64,000 nucleotides of DNA from assembly GCA_037176705.1 (NCBI GenBank), contig CM073899.1, forward strand, positions 7,626,001 through 7,690,000, given 5' to 3'. Shown in pieces: positions 1 through 12,080 of this stretch. Under the pieces are notes generated by a model that saw only the letters and a list, made by a program, of their open reading frames with translations, was not told the DNA's origin and did not search any database. This stretch comes from Molossus alvarezi. Its lineage: Eukaryota; Chordata; Mammalia; Chiroptera; Molossidae. How positions within the stretch are numbered: position 1 is the stretch's first letter; every line of letters begins with the position of its first letter. The position numbers and the translations under genes were made by a program.

Positions 1-312
1 TGAACAATGGTAAATTTACTTTTGCCCCATCCTGTATACATAATATAATATATACTAGTAAAATATATATGAGGAAAGTTATACACAACCAGGAATGCTG
101 ACTATGCGAAGGGAAGGTGTAAGAGTCAGGAAAGATATTCATGTAGACGTAAGGCACATCTGATACATGGGGAATGAATGGTGGTGGGAGGAGATGTGAC
201 TTGGGGTGGTGAACAACAACACAATACACATGATGTGTTATAGATTGTCCACCTGAAACCCACACAATTCTATTAACCAATGTCACTCCAATAAATTCAA
301 TTAAAAAATAGA
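1..312 (+). repeat. Old L1 3' end (3'UTR)
   Basis: The stretch ends with the pattern usual for older mammalian L1 3' ends: a 'CACCTGAAACC' motif, 'ATTAACCAATGTCA' and then an AATAAATTCAATTAAAAAA tail. It is cut by the window start, so its length is unknown. No coding potential is left. Confidence 0.65.
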
Positions 313-324
313 AAATGAAAGAGA

Positions 325-373
325 GGAAGGAAGGAAGGAAGGAAGGAAGGAAGGAAGGAAGGAAGGAAGGAAG

Positions 374-404
<31 letters not shown>

Positions 405-420
405 AGAGAGAAAGAAAGAA
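325..420. repeat. (GGAA)n / (GA)n microsatellite
   Basis: About twelve GGAA units are followed by GA and GAAA repeats. The whole tract is purine on the plus strand and lies directly after the L1 A-tail, so it probably grew from that tail. Confidence 0.9.
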
Positions 421-885
421 GCAAATTTAAGCTAAGGTTTTAGGTAGTAGCCTTGGCTCACTCACTAGAACAGAGATTTTCTCACACACACTGATCTTAT
501 AGATTGTGCCGTCCACTTCTGTCTTAGCAGACTAGTTGAACCACAGGGAAAGTGAATATTTTGAATAAAAATTAATATATTTATTGTTTTATATTTACAG
601 CTTTTCTCTTTCACAAATAAATTCTAAGTTATACAGAAACAAATAATATATACCAGTGTTGCTTTCAGACCTTCTGATTCTGAGTTCGTGATGTAACCAA
701 TACGTAGGCATCACCTGAACGGAGCTGCCAAGAGAAATGAAATCAAGGTAAGTGAATGGGCTCACACGTGCCCATTTCACAATGTAGTGAGAAAACTGTG
801 TAGACATCTAGATCAGTGCATAAAATTGACAGCACCAAAATAAATCCTCACATCTATGGCCACTGATTTAAACAAGGGTGCCGAG
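421..885. other. Unassigned AT-rich DNA
   Basis: No repeat family, gene or RNA was recognised here. The short minus-strand open frames have no coding character. Confidence 0.5.
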
Positions 886-1099
886 CCCGGCCAGTGTGGC
901 TCAGTGGCTGAGCATCGACCCAGGCACCAAGAGGTCGCTGCTTTGATTCCGAGGTCATGAGCCAAATCTCCAGTGGGTGTCATGCAGGAGGCGGCCAATC
1001 AATGTTCTTTCTCATCAATGGTTCTACCTCTCTCTCCCTCTCCCTTTCTCTCTCTCGAAAATCAATAAAGAAAAAAAAAATTTTTTTAATTAAAAATAC
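886..1099 (+). mobile_element. Ves SINE
   Basis: A tRNA-derived bat SINE. The head contains the A-box-like 'TGGCTCAGTGG', followed by a B-box-like region, a CT-rich tail and AATAAAGAAAA. Direct repeats 'acaagggtgcc' at 872-885 and 1100-1113 flank it as the target-site duplication (one mismatch at the end). Confidence 0.95.
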
Positions 1100-1119
1100 A
1101 CAAGGGTGCCAAGATGATT

Positions 1120-2100
1120 AACAACAAAATGATAGTCTCTTTAAGGAACAGTCCTGAGAAAACTGGGTCTTTACACAAGAGAATGACATTGGCACCTACA
1201 GCAGAGCATATACAGACATTTTTCTCAAAACAGATCAGATACTAAACGTGAGAACTAAAACTGTAAAACTTGTGAACTAAAACACACGTGGGAACCTTGT
1301 CATCTGGGTTAGGCTGTGTTTTCTCTTTATGGAACCAAAATCATAGGCAACAACAGAAAATAAAAAACATAAAATAGGTAAATTGGACTTTATTAAAATT
1401 AAAATATTTTGTGCTTTAGAGGACATTATCAACAAAATTAAAAAAACATATAATGGAAAGAGATATTTTCAAATTATGTATCTGATAAGGTCCTAGTACA
1501 CAGACTTTATTGAGAACTCTTATAACTCATTAACAAAAAGACAAACATGCCACTTAAAAATGAACCCCAACATTTTATAGACATTTACCTGAAGAAGCCA
1601 ATAATCATCAAAACATGCTTAACATCACCAATTAACTTGGTAAGTAAATGCAAGTCAAACGCAGGAAATACCACTTCACAGATAACAGTAGAGTTATAAT
1701 AAAAAAGACAATAACTATTGTTGGCAAGGATATGGAAAAATTGGAATCTTCATGTATGGTTAATTGTAATATATAATAGCACAGCTGTTTTGAAAAATAG
1801 TTTGCAGTTACTCAAAATATTAATAAAAACATTAATCCATATGACCCAGCAATTCCACTCCTGGATATGCACCCCAGAGAACTGAAAACATATGTTCAGA
1901 TAAAAAATTGCACATGGTTGTTACTATTAATGACTTTTATTTTTAACTCATATTTATTGTTGAATGTATTACAGATGTTTCTCCCTTTTTTCCCCATTGA
2001 CCCCCTTCCCCTCCCCAACCCTGCCCCCCTCCTGCCTTCTATTAATGACTTTTAATAATAGTCAAAAAAGTGGAAACACTAAAACGTCCATAATTGTTTT
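1120..2100 (+). mobile_element. Ancient L1 ORF2 / 3' region, interrupted
   Basis: Degraded L1 in plus orientation. It resembles the ORF2 C-terminal half ('aattggactttattaaaatt') and the region translating like 'MTQQFHSWICTPEN' near 1840-1880. Frames are broken throughout. A short L1 insertion at 1940-2038 splits it. Confidence 0.6.
1940..2038 (-). mobile_element. 5'-truncated L1/HAL1 3'UTR insertion
   Basis: About 100 bp match the 3'UTR shared by the HAL1 and L1 copies elsewhere in this window ('ttattgttgaatgtattaca', then C-rich 'cccattgaccccc'). A 16-bp direct repeat, ctattaatgactttta, flanks it at 1924-1939 and 2039-2054. This is a short LINE insertion on the minus strand. Confidence 0.85.
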
Positions 2101-2139
2101 ATGGACAATTACCTAGTCATGTGTGATGAAGATTGTCTT

Positions 2140-2990
2140 TTAATATGCTTATTTGTCATCTGTTTATTTTCTCTAGTGAGATATCTGTTTAGGTCTCTTC
2201 ACCATTTTTTTGTTGTTGCAGTCCTCACCTGAGAATATTTTTCCATTGATTTTTTAGATAGACTGGAAGGGAGGGAGGAAAAGAGAGAGGGAGAGGGAAA
2301 GGGAGAGAGAGCGCGAGAGACATCAATTGCTTGCCTCCCACATGACCCCGACCAGTGCCAGGAATCAAACTTGCAACCCAGGTATGTGCTCTTGACCAGG
2401 AGTTGAACCCATGACCCTTCAGTCCATGGGCCAACTCTCTAACCGCTGAGCACAACCAGTCAGGGTGTCTTGGCCATTTTTAAATTGGGTTGTTCATATT
2501 TTTTATTGTTGAGTTGTAAAAGTTCTTTCATATATTTTGAATAACAGTTCTTTATTAGGTAAGTCTTTTGTAAATATATTTCTCACTCTGTGCCTTGTCT
2601 TGTTATTCTCTTCATATTATCTTGTACACAGCAAATTTTTTTTTTTTTTTAGTTTTAAGGAAGTCTAACTTAACAATTATCTCTCTAAAAGATTGTGCCT
2701 TTTATTTTTTATATAAAAAATCATCACCATATCTAAAACCATCTAGATTATCACCTATGTTCTCTTGTAGAAGTTTTATAGTTTTGTGTTGCACATTTAG
2801 ATCTATGACCTATTTTGAGTTCATGCTTAAGGAGGGTGTAAGGTTTGTGTCTAGATTGTTTTCCCATGTGGATGGATATACAGTTGTTCCAGCACCATTT
2901 TTTGAAAAGACTCATTTTTTTAAATTAATTTATGTTTTACCTAAATGGTACTGATCAAAGACCATGCTCTTAGAATTTTAAACATTTCAA
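2140..2990 (-). mobile_element. Ancient L1 ORF2 C-terminal region
   Basis: The reverse strand carries the L1 pattern also seen near 38400 and 41220, with 'aaattgggttgttc' and 'tgttgagttgtaaaagttct'. A Ves SINE at 2222-2466 interrupts it. The 119-residue plus-strand open frame at 2595-2954 is antisense L1, not a gene. Confidence 0.7.
2222..2466 (-). mobile_element. Ves SINE
   Basis: A Ves copy in reverse, with the tail end (TCCTCACCTGAG...) on the left and the head (AACCAGTCAGGG) on the right. The likely duplication 'ccattttt' lies on both sides. Confidence 0.9.
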
Positions 2991-2999
2991 ATTTGTCAT

Positions 3000-3450
3000 T
3001 TTTTTTGTTTGTTTTTGTAAATGTATTTGTGAACTTCTAAGTATTATAAATTATAAATGTTCTATATTTGTATATATTGTGTGTAGATTTTCAATTTATA
3101 TACCCATATTATTTTTTGCTATGAAATGTGTGGAAAATTATAAAACCAAGTAAATATGGCATTAACTAAATGTCTTCTTATAAAAATCTGTAATTGTAAG
3201 GGAGCATTATTGAATTGTTTAAACTTTTGCATTAATTCTTAGAAAAGTTTTGTTTTATACCTAGTGCTCATAGAGCAAAAGTAACTGGTATAAAACTATC
3301 ATTCAAGATTGGGAAGCCAGAGTTATATTACTTGTCCAAAATCCTTTGTTTTCTCTAGTATATTGCCTGCCTTCTCAGTATGTATTCCTGCCATATACTG
3401 TTACATGTTCAGGTGTACTTATAGGAAGATATCCTGGTTATCTATTGCTG
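3000..3450. other. Unassigned AT-rich DNA
   Basis: Low-complexity AT-rich sequence with no recognised gene or repeat family. Confidence 0.4.
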
Positions 3451-3454
3451 CATA

Positions 3455-3940
3455 ACAAACTATTTGTATGTGAATGTTCAAAACACCATTAGTCATAGTA
3501 GCCTCAAATTGGAAATAATCCAAATGTCCTTCAACTGGTAGATAGGCCAACCAAGCAGTACATTCATATGGAATACTATATAGCAATTAAAAGAAATAAA
3601 CTGACACATGCAACAATGTTGGTGTATCTCAGAGGCCTTATGCTGAGTGAAAAAACAAAAGCCAACTGCAAAAGATTATATACTATATGATACTATTTAT
3701 ATAATACTCTCAAAATAACAAAACTAGAGAGATGGAGAATAGATCTGTGTTTTCCAGGAAAATGGAAAGTAGATCACACTGTTAAGGGTCATAATAAGAA
3801 AGTTCTGTTGTGGTGATAAAGCTATTCTCTATCTTAATTGTGATGGTGGTTATGTAAATCTATACATGGCATAAAGTACATAAAATTACATACAGACATA
3901 TGACTTCATATAAAAACTGAAGAACTCTTCATAAGATTTA
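3455..3940 (+). mobile_element. Ancient L1 3'UTR
   Basis: This matches the typical old L1 3' segment: 'atccaaatgtccttcaactgg', a region meaning 'gaatactatatagcaattaa', and 'gctgagtgaaaaaacaaaagccaac'-like text around 3640-3670. It is plus orientation and non-coding. Confidence 0.7.
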
Positions 3941-3948
3941 TAGTCTAG

Positions 3949-4180
3949 CCCAGCCGGTGTGGCTCAGTGGTTGAGTGTCAACCGATGCACCGTGAAGCCT
4001 CTGGTTTGATTCCCAGTCAGGGCACATGCCCAGGTTGTGGGCCAGATCCCCAGTGGAGGGCATGCAGGAGGCGGCCAATCAATGTTCTGTCTCATCAATG
4101 TTTCTATCTCTCCCACTCCCTTCCTCTCTGTCTCTCAAATCAATAAAGAAAAATATTTAAAAATATATAAATAAATAAAA
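3949..4180 (+). mobile_element. Ves SINE
   Basis: The head is 'cagccggtgtggctcagtgg', followed by the internal B-box region and an A-rich tail containing AATAAAGAAAAA. No clear target duplication was seen. Confidence 0.92.
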
Positions 4181-4189
4181 GTCATCTAT

Positions 4190-5990
4190 ACTGAAAAACA
4201 TTAATCTATACTGTGTCATTCTGCATGCTGAGGTAGCCTGCACATACTTATACAAACAGACCTTGGTGAGCTATGAATTGTTTGCTTCTATTCATCCATG
4301 CTTCTGACCACGTGACACTGAAATGTAGAATTCTGGCAATGCCAACAAAGCAAGTGTTAGACAGATTATTTCTAGCAAACTAGTCTTTCCCTAAAAAGTA
4401 AAATTCACTTTCATGTATGATACTTAAGAATTTTAAATGGTTGGAATACATCTTCATATATTAATACATGAATCTTGTTTTATAATTCTATATACTGTAT
4501 AAATTTAAGAAGCTTGGAGCTTCTCTACTTCATTACTTAAATTAATAAAATTTTTATTTGTTTACCAGAACTAGTAGATTCATGAATCCCATTCATTAAA
4601 ATTTAACCTGCTTTTAAAATACCCTAGAAGTTTTTAAATCCCCTGGTATTATAGGAACACATATATTACTTTAACAATCTAACACATAGATGTCACAGTG
4701 CTCTAAAATGCGTTGAGTTAGTATCATCTGTTAAACATCCACTGCTAATTCACTTTATAACATGCTTTATTAAAAGTCATTAAAACCTGCAGCTGCATCC
4801 CGTAATCATTTCCTAAATATAAAGACTGCATTTATAAATGATGTCCTTGTTCAAAACACTGCCATACACTCACAAACTCTTTGTTCAAAGCCAGAAAGCT
4901 TTTATTCTTTACAAAAAGAAATGCTAAGTAATTCATCAGATGCCAAAGTTTGTTTTTTGTGGGGTTTTTTTTGGCCACATATCAGCCTTGTTACAAGTGT
5001 TCAACCTTTATGTTCATTAAGAATAGTTATAATATAATCTTAAATTGATACTCAGAACTTTTATCAATCTGAGTGCCATCTCACTCCTACAGTTCATTCT
5101 CTTAATAACCCTTGATAAACCTGTAAAAGCACAGTGATTTGGCTCAGCTGAGCACACTGAAGTAAGGCTCTTATGAAAATATCCTGAAACTAGACATTGA
5201 AAGAAGCTGCATTCATTTGAGTTTTGTTCATTCTGTTCAGGAGAAAATAGCCTATTGGGGGCTTTCAGCGCTGGTGTAAATAATGCAAATGATTTCCAGA
5301 CTTCATTCAATTGTTTATTCCATGATTATACTTCTTTTATGCATATCCAAAACCCGACTTCAGAAAATTAAAAGTTTGAATTCAACTTAAAAATTTTTAA
5401 TTTCACACACCAAAAATTGAATTGTGTGTATTAGAGTTTCTTATTTCTCACAATTTTATTTAAACTCTTCAGCATTAGTCAATATTTTCTAGAGTAGGCC
5501 TCGAAACAATGTAACTGGTGGGAAGAGATGCTGAGAGGACACACTGTGGAATACTGTCACTCTGCCTTCACCCCTATTTACTCTCCGACCTACTCTTTCC
5601 CACAACATTTGACCATACAGAGAAGCAGACTATTTCATCTCAGCCACTGATTATTTCTTTACATTTATTTCTTGGAAATTTCTAAGAGATATTAAGATCA
5701 AGGTGTGTCTTTTTGTTTTGTTTTTGCTAAGTCATTGTTTATTCTCCCATTTTTAGCTAAAAACCCAGAGGACTGGAGAAACGCTCGGACGAAGTATGTC
5801 GGTTTGGGTTTTTAGCAAATGCCACTGAGATGAGAAGAGCAATGCTCTGCAGGCTACAGGACCCAGAAGGCATCCTGTGCGGAGTCCAGTCTGTAGTTGG
5901 TTTTGTTCCGTGAAAAAATGTTTGAATTAAATTACTGGGTCATATGGTAGTTCTGTTTAAATTTTGGAGGAACCTCCCTACTGTTGAAAA
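4190..5990. other. Repeat-poor, probably single-copy DNA
   Basis: No mobile element was recognised in about 1.8 kb. A minus-strand frame at 5017-5310 (97 codons) has no motif and is not called. On the minus strand an AATAAA lies near 4905, so part of an unrecognised 3'UTR is possible but unsupported. Confidence 0.4.
5756..5816. repeat. Inverted repeat, 12-bp perfect stem
   Basis: GCTAAAAACCCA at 5756-5767 is exactly complementary to TGGGTTTTTAGC at 5805-5816, with a 37-nt spacer. It could fold as a hairpin about 61 nt long. It does not match Ves, L1 or the LTRs in the window. Confidence 0.7.
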
Positions 5991-6009
5991 TGTGATTTCA
6001 GGATATTTT

Positions 6010-6205
6010 ATTTTTTTAATGTTTTTATTGATATTTTAGAGAGAGAAAGATAGAAACATCGATGTAAGAAACATCATTCAGCCACCTCCTGCCTGCCCCC
6101 ACTGGGGATAAGCCCACAACTGGCATGTGCCCTGACTGGGAATCGAACCAGGACCTCTTAGTCCATGGGATGATGCTCAATCCACTGAGCCACACTGGCC
6201 GGGCT
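6010..6205 (-). mobile_element. Ves SINE
   Basis: A reverse Ves copy running from 'ttattgatattttagagaga' on the left to 'cacactggccgggctg' on the right. A second reverse Ves follows immediately. Confidence 0.92.
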
Positions 6206-6221
6206 GATTTTAATATATATA

Positions 6222-6427
6222 TATTTTTAACATTTTTTTCCTTATTGATTTTAGAGAGAGAGGAAGGGAGAGAAAGAGGGAGATAGAAACATCAATTGGC
6301 CACCTCCTGCATGCTCCCCACTGGGGATCAAGCCCACGACCTGGGCATGTGCTGTGGCTGGGAACCGAACCAGCAACCTCTTGGTGCATGAGTCGATGCA
6401 CAACCACTGAGCCACACCAGCGGGGCT
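6222..6427 (-). mobile_element. Ves SINE, tandem to the previous one
   Basis: A second reverse Ves. 'tgattttaatatat' on its left and 'tgattttatatatt' on its right look like its target duplication, so it inserted next to the copy at 6010-6205. Confidence 0.92.
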
Positions 6428-6429
6428 GA

Positions 6430-8080
6430 TTTTATATATTTTAAATGCTCAATATTATGTTAGTTAGAAATTAAAAAATGATTATAATTAACATAGACCA
6501 TTCATTAGGAGCTTACCATGTATCTAGGGAAACATAACTACTACGCTTTAAATAGTTTTTTTGTAAGTTTTAAACATTGTGGTTCTGATTATAGTTTTTT
6601 TCTTATAAGGCAGTGGTGAATTTTAAATGAGTTAAATATAAAGTGCTTAGTACAATATCTGATCCATGATGAGCACCGTAGTTATTGTAATTATGAGGAA
6701 ATATTTGGTCATATAAGAATGATCATTGTAAACTATATTATTTAGAACACACTTTAACTGGATTGGAAAACAAAAGAAAGAAATAAAATTTGAAAAAGTT
6801 GAAATTAGATTTCACAATGTTTTGTTTTGAGTTCCCAGGTTTTGCTCTGAGTACAGTTGAGGGTCAAGAAGCTGCAGCCCCACTGGCGGGAGCCACCTGC
6901 CTCAGGGAGTCCTGCAGGCATTTGAATTTACTGTCTATGCAAAGAGAGGGGCGTTTGGATAAGTAAACAGAAAAAGGAAATGATCTAGGACGAAGCATGA
7001 AAAAAGAACTATTAGGGGTGAGCATAGTATGTTTTGGAAGATATATAAACAAAGGAATTTTATCTGGAGAAATAATAGGAGAACTAGGAGACAAAGCCAC
7101 AGTATGCAGACTGGCCTAAGAAGCTACATAGTAACAAACTGCAACTTGACCAATGTAGCCATTATACCCTTTTATATTAACTGTTTCCAAGAGCGCATTG
7201 AGAGATATATATTTTTCATTGCTTTACATATGAAAATAAAGAGACTCCGAGAGTTTACATCTCCCGCCCAGGTTTGTATATTTAATAGGTCTCTAAACTA
7301 GGATTCAAATTCAGATCTGCCTGATCCTGAATCTCCTGTACTTCCCACCATTAGTGCATGAGAACATTTATGAGAGAAATATCCTGAGGGAAGCAGAAGA
7401 AAGGTTTTTGAGCTCCACTAAATGTGTAGGTTTTGTTTTCTAATGGTCATGATGACTTCACAAGATAATCAAGAAAACAGATAAGCTATTAAATTAAGAA
7501 AAAGTGATGTACCCAAGATTACATATTTAGTTGATGAGAAACCATATTGGAATCTAAGAGAATTTGTATGTACTTCATGCACTTTGAACCCTGCAATACT
7601 GTTTACTCAGAGACTTGTAAATTTCTTGATCAGGTACTTAGTTATTTCTCACTATGGGCCCCTTTGAGAAGGCTCACAGAAAATGCATTATTCTTTTCAA
7701 TAATTTTATATGAGTAACATATTATTCAAATCTGATACCACTTCTAAAAGATTCCTGCTTTCCGTTTATTAAGTGAAGTTATTAAGAATTTATTCCTTTA
7801 AAAATTAAATTTTCAGCTATTTGAAATTGAATAAATGATATTACATGTGCTAAATGTAAATGTAGTTGTAACTACTTCCCAAATTTTAATTTAAAAAATT
7901 TATGCAAGCATGTACATTTAGTGTAATAAAATGATAAAGAATTAGCCTCATTCTAATGCAATAAAAACAAAATTCATAAATATCTGAAACCATCTTCTGA
8001 CACTCAGTGTGTAAAAGCTGTTGGACAAGCTTCACAATGATAATTTAAAGATAAATATCTGTTTTGATCACATGACATTG
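6430..8080. other. Mostly unassigned DNA with MIR relics
   Basis: AT-rich, with no genes recognised. The only supported pieces are MIR-like relics, one at 7225-7355 and a weaker one around 7495-7600. The overlapping short frames at 6864-7301 show no coding character. Confidence 0.45.
7225..7355 (+). repeat. MIR SINE relic
   Basis: This keeps the MIR order: 'aaaataaagagactccgaga', then 'aggattcaaattcagatctg', then 'cctgatcctgaatctcctgt'. It is strongly diverged, as expected for this old mammalian family. Confidence 0.6.
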
Positions 8081-8159
8081 TTTTGCTGATTTTCACTTCC
8101 TGTTTTTTTTTTCTATTTTCCTTTCACTGTTATTTCCTTTTTTATTTTTATTTATTTAT

Positions 8160-8407
8160 TTATTTTTTATCCTCACCCGAGGACATTTTTTCCATTTTTT
8201 GTTCAGGTAGAGTGGGAGGGAGAGAGAGGAACAGAGAGAGAGAGAGAAACATCGATGTGAAAGGAACACATCGAGTGGCTGCCACCCACACAACCGACCA
8301 TGGCTGGGGACAAACTGCAACCGAGGTACATGCCCTTAGCGGGAACCGAACCCGGGTCTCTCAGGACCGCAGGCCACGCTCTAACCGCTGAGCCAAACCG
8401 GCCAGGG
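8160..8407 (-). mobile_element. Ves SINE (young type)
   Basis: A near-consensus reverse copy, TCCTCACCCGAGGACA at the left to GCCAAACCGGCCAGGGC at the right. The duplication ccttttttattttt occurs before and after it. The CpG sites are well kept, suggesting a recent insertion. Confidence 0.95.
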
Positions 8408-8721
8408 CCCTTTTTTATTTTTTTTGATAAATGATGATAAAATCAAAAGAAAAAAACTCAAAATTATATCACTAACTAGATAATTATATAATTTTATATC
8501 TCTGGTAGTCAAATAGTTTAACCACAAAACTATATTGCAAATTATTGTAACATCTAACAATCACTTAGATTTCCTAAACATACTATCTGTATATTTTTAG
8601 TGATACTATAGAAAACTATACAGACTAACTATTTTAAATTACATTTAAAAAAATAAGTCACTTTTAAAACTCAAACTGGTGAAAAAAAAATAAGCAATAA
8701 GAGGTTGCTTAACTTGAAATT

Positions 8722-8812
8722 TCTCTTAATTTTTTTTTTCCTTTCTTGATTTTAGAGAGAGAGAAAGTGAGAGGGAGAGAGATATAGAAACATTGATGAG
8801 AGAGAACATCGA
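8722..8812 (-). mobile_element. Ves SINE, tail part only
   Basis: Only the CT-rich/A-tail part (reverse strand) is present. It breaks off at 'gagagagaacatcgac', so the tRNA-like head is missing. Confidence 0.75.
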
Positions 8813-9479
8813 CTGAAATTTTTCAAAGAGAATTATGAATAGAATCTAAACTTTGTGCTAAATCAATACTTTATCTGTACAGCATTTCTAGGGCATCTCC
8901 ATAGATCAGGACCATGTTATCCACACTAGTAAGAAATCAAATCAAGTTTTGAGTCTTGAAATCCATTTAATCCTATGAGTTTCCATGTCATTAAACATCA
9001 TTATCCCCCTTCACAGACCAGAACATTATAACACAAAGGAGTGACTGCTTCATTTAAGGTAAACATGAAAGAACTTAAAACAAACATGGGTCCTGTTGAT
9101 CACTTTGGTGTGAATTTTGAATAATAAATATTTTAAAACCAGCTTCTACCTGCATTAAAATATTTATTCCATTAGGAGATATAAGAAAATCTATGTTGAA
9201 TTAGCACAAAAAAATATTATGTCTACTGAGAGTTCTTAAATATAAGAGACATTCCCACCATATTGTGATCAGTAGGGAAGTTTTCAATGAAGGAAGAAAT
9301 TAATGCTATTGAACATTACTTGTAATTCAAAGATATAGCACTTTAGTTCCCAAAACACTCTCAAAAGTATTATATTAGGACTTTCTAGTATTCCACACAG
9401 TTGGCATTCATTCATTCATCCCATAAATGTTTAGGTGTCAACCATATTAGAATCATGCCTTAATTGCTATGCAAAATAC

Positions 9480-9570
9480 CTCATTTTACAGAAGAACAGT
9501 TAAGTTTCACTGGGTTGAGTGACTGGTCCAAAATCTAATGACACGCATTCAAGGATCCTAATCTTTTGAT
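9480..9570 (+). repeat. MIR SINE relic
   Basis: 'cattttacagaagaacag' followed by 'gttgagtgactggtccaaaa' matches the MIR core, which in intact copies reads 'attttacagatgaggaaact' and then 'gttaagtgacttgcccaagg'. Fragmentary and diverged. Confidence 0.65.
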
Positions 9571-12033
9571 GGTCAAACAGTTCTTGTTCTGCTACATCAT
9601 GATACATAACATATTTTATACTGCAGCGGGTCCTCTCGGTGAACACATGCCATTATAACTCATTCGCAGAAACTCAGGAGGAAGATCTTAACGAAGAGGT
9701 CTTTCTCCATTTGAGTGTTATTCTATGACTCACTGTTCAGCTTTCTGGAGAGCTGAGATGACTATAAAAATAATTTCCAGCTTACAATATGCTTTTCTCA
9801 CTAACAGCTTCTACCTTACTTGTTAGGAATGGGTGAATAAGCAGGTTGCTTACCTGGAATTTGCATCTTTAAAATAACACAAAAATAAACATCAGTTACT
9901 GAGGGCCTTCTTAAATTCCAATACAGTCATCTCATACTTTTACATTTTTTGATATACACATACTTTGATTCAATGCCTCCCATCCCCCAAAAATGTTTTT
10001 TTCTAAGGCAAACTCTGGATATTCAAATCCAATATGATGTGTAGGTGTCAATAATAACACGAGAATATCAGGTTAATATTCAGATGGTCTACACAAAAAG
10101 TTAAACAAGAGGTGTTTTATAACATTTTATAATTTAAAGATGCAGGTCAGAATTCCCTGTCCCACTCTCCACACACCATTTCTTGTTAAAAAGAAAATCC
10201 ACTGAACAGATTCCAGGACTCATTTTTAATTATCCTCTGGTCTTATATACACTTTACATTTTCCTGTTTATGCAATCCTATTTCACTTTTCTCCTTTGAG
10301 TCTCAAATGTAAGCAACAGTCAACAGCCCTTTACCAACAAAACGGTTTCAGCACCACCACCACCCTCATGGGGAAGGGGATGTTGAATCAAGATCTAGTA
10401 CTCAGCAAACCTTATGCACGGTTTCCCTAATGGGCCCAAATGACTGTCAAACAAACAATTTCCTTTACCAGAAAATGAATGTCCTGGAGTAAAGCATTAA
10501 TTTCTCTTTAAACACAGGTTGTAAACAATGCTTGGTAACATTAACCCACCCACTCCTTTTGCTGGAGGAGGCTGTTGGAGATTAGCATTTAGGTAGGCAT
10601 TAATTGACTTAGAATACTCCATCTCAAGGTAATGACATTTCCCCAAAGATAAGGATTGTTAAGAGCTTCCACACACTTCGCCTGAGCTTGGAAGGGTGAA
10701 TTTGAGTTATTTATTTCTGTGACGAAGTCTCCAAAGGGATTAGGCAGAGGTAACTTCTACTCTGCAGTTTCAGATGCGCGTGGGGAAAGCCTGCCCTCTC
10801 TACGCTAAGAAGATAACTGTGGCCACATGCGCACAGGCATGTCTCCTAGAACACAGTCTCCTTTCACGAGGTGCCAGGCACAAGAGTCTAAGTTAATGAA
10901 TTGACAACCAAAATATCAGTCTAACCATATGCCATAGGTCTCTTAGAGCATCATTAATTATTTCATGAGACAGTTTCACCTTCACATCTCTCAGTTTAGG
11001 AAAAGAACATCAGGCTGTGTTAGGAGCACATTGTGGGTCTCCTAGGAAGGAATCCAAATCAATAGTACATGTCCTCCTCCTCAGATGATCATTTCTGACC
11101 TATATAGAGCAATACAGCCGCCAAGCAGCTCAATGACATAGATGCCTCTGCTCCCTTATGCTAAACAAGCAGGTCCATGGTAAGTGGTAAACAACCGTGA
11201 AGAATGATTTTTCTTCAGAGTGTGATTGCTACTCTCAGCCAATGCTAAACAAGGGCCCATCAGCCCACCAACAACTACCTTAACTGCCTCGGAGGATTTT
11301 TGTGCTGAAATTAAGAAAGAGGGTATCTATTAAGAATATTTCATTATAATTTAGATATGTCCTACACAATAAATAGAAAAAACAAAGGAACTGTAATTTT
11401 TCAAAGGGGCAAACTTTCCAGTGTTGGTTATTCATATAGCGTTGTACATGTTTACATGACTATAAAAGTCCATCCTTGCAAGTCAATAGTCTCCACAGGA
11501 CTGAATGTGTGCTTTAGAACTGATCGAGTCCTTAGTGAAGTGCAGGCAATGGCTATCAATTGGTGTAACTGTCTTTACCCAGGGAAACCTTTTTTCGTTA
11601 AAGCAGAATGCTTACCAAGGTCACTGTGAAAGATGGTAGTTTTAAAGCTCCAGGGGAAGACTCCAGAAATAAGAACAGAAAACAGATTGAGGGAACACTT
11701 TAAAGTTTGTGGTTTGTCAAGAACCTATTTTCCCCTACGACTTTTTTGGATTTCAGTGGCAATTTATTTTGTAGAACTAAGAAGTCAGAATACTTCAAAT
11801 CCCAGCTCTCCAAAAAGGCACACGGAAGCTTCTCCTTTTCTGCCTTCTGGCAGATATGGTTTGAGCAAGCAGTCTTAGGCTTTAAAAGGCAGGAAACACC
11901 ATGCTAAGTACAAATGTGTTGTATTTCTTTAGTTAAGGCTCTACAGGTGTAGGTGTACTTGGTGTTCAGATGGAGAGAGGGATCAAGTGTGTATGCATAC
12001 ATGTGTTTGTTTCTGTGCATTGCTTGGCAAATT

Positions 12034-12080
12034 ATAATAGAAGGTGTGGTTAAAAATATATAATAGAAGGTGTGGTTAAA
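12034..12080. repeat. Short tandem duplication
   Basis: 'ataatagaaggtgtggttaa' occurs twice in direct succession. The core AGGTGTGGTTAAA resembles a RUNX-type site (TGTGGTT), but two copies alone prove nothing. Confidence 0.85.

Noticed and set aside
5017..5310. 97-codon minus-strand frame in single-copy DNA
   Set aside because: No motif and no splice or promoter context. Length is within chance for this many kilobases.
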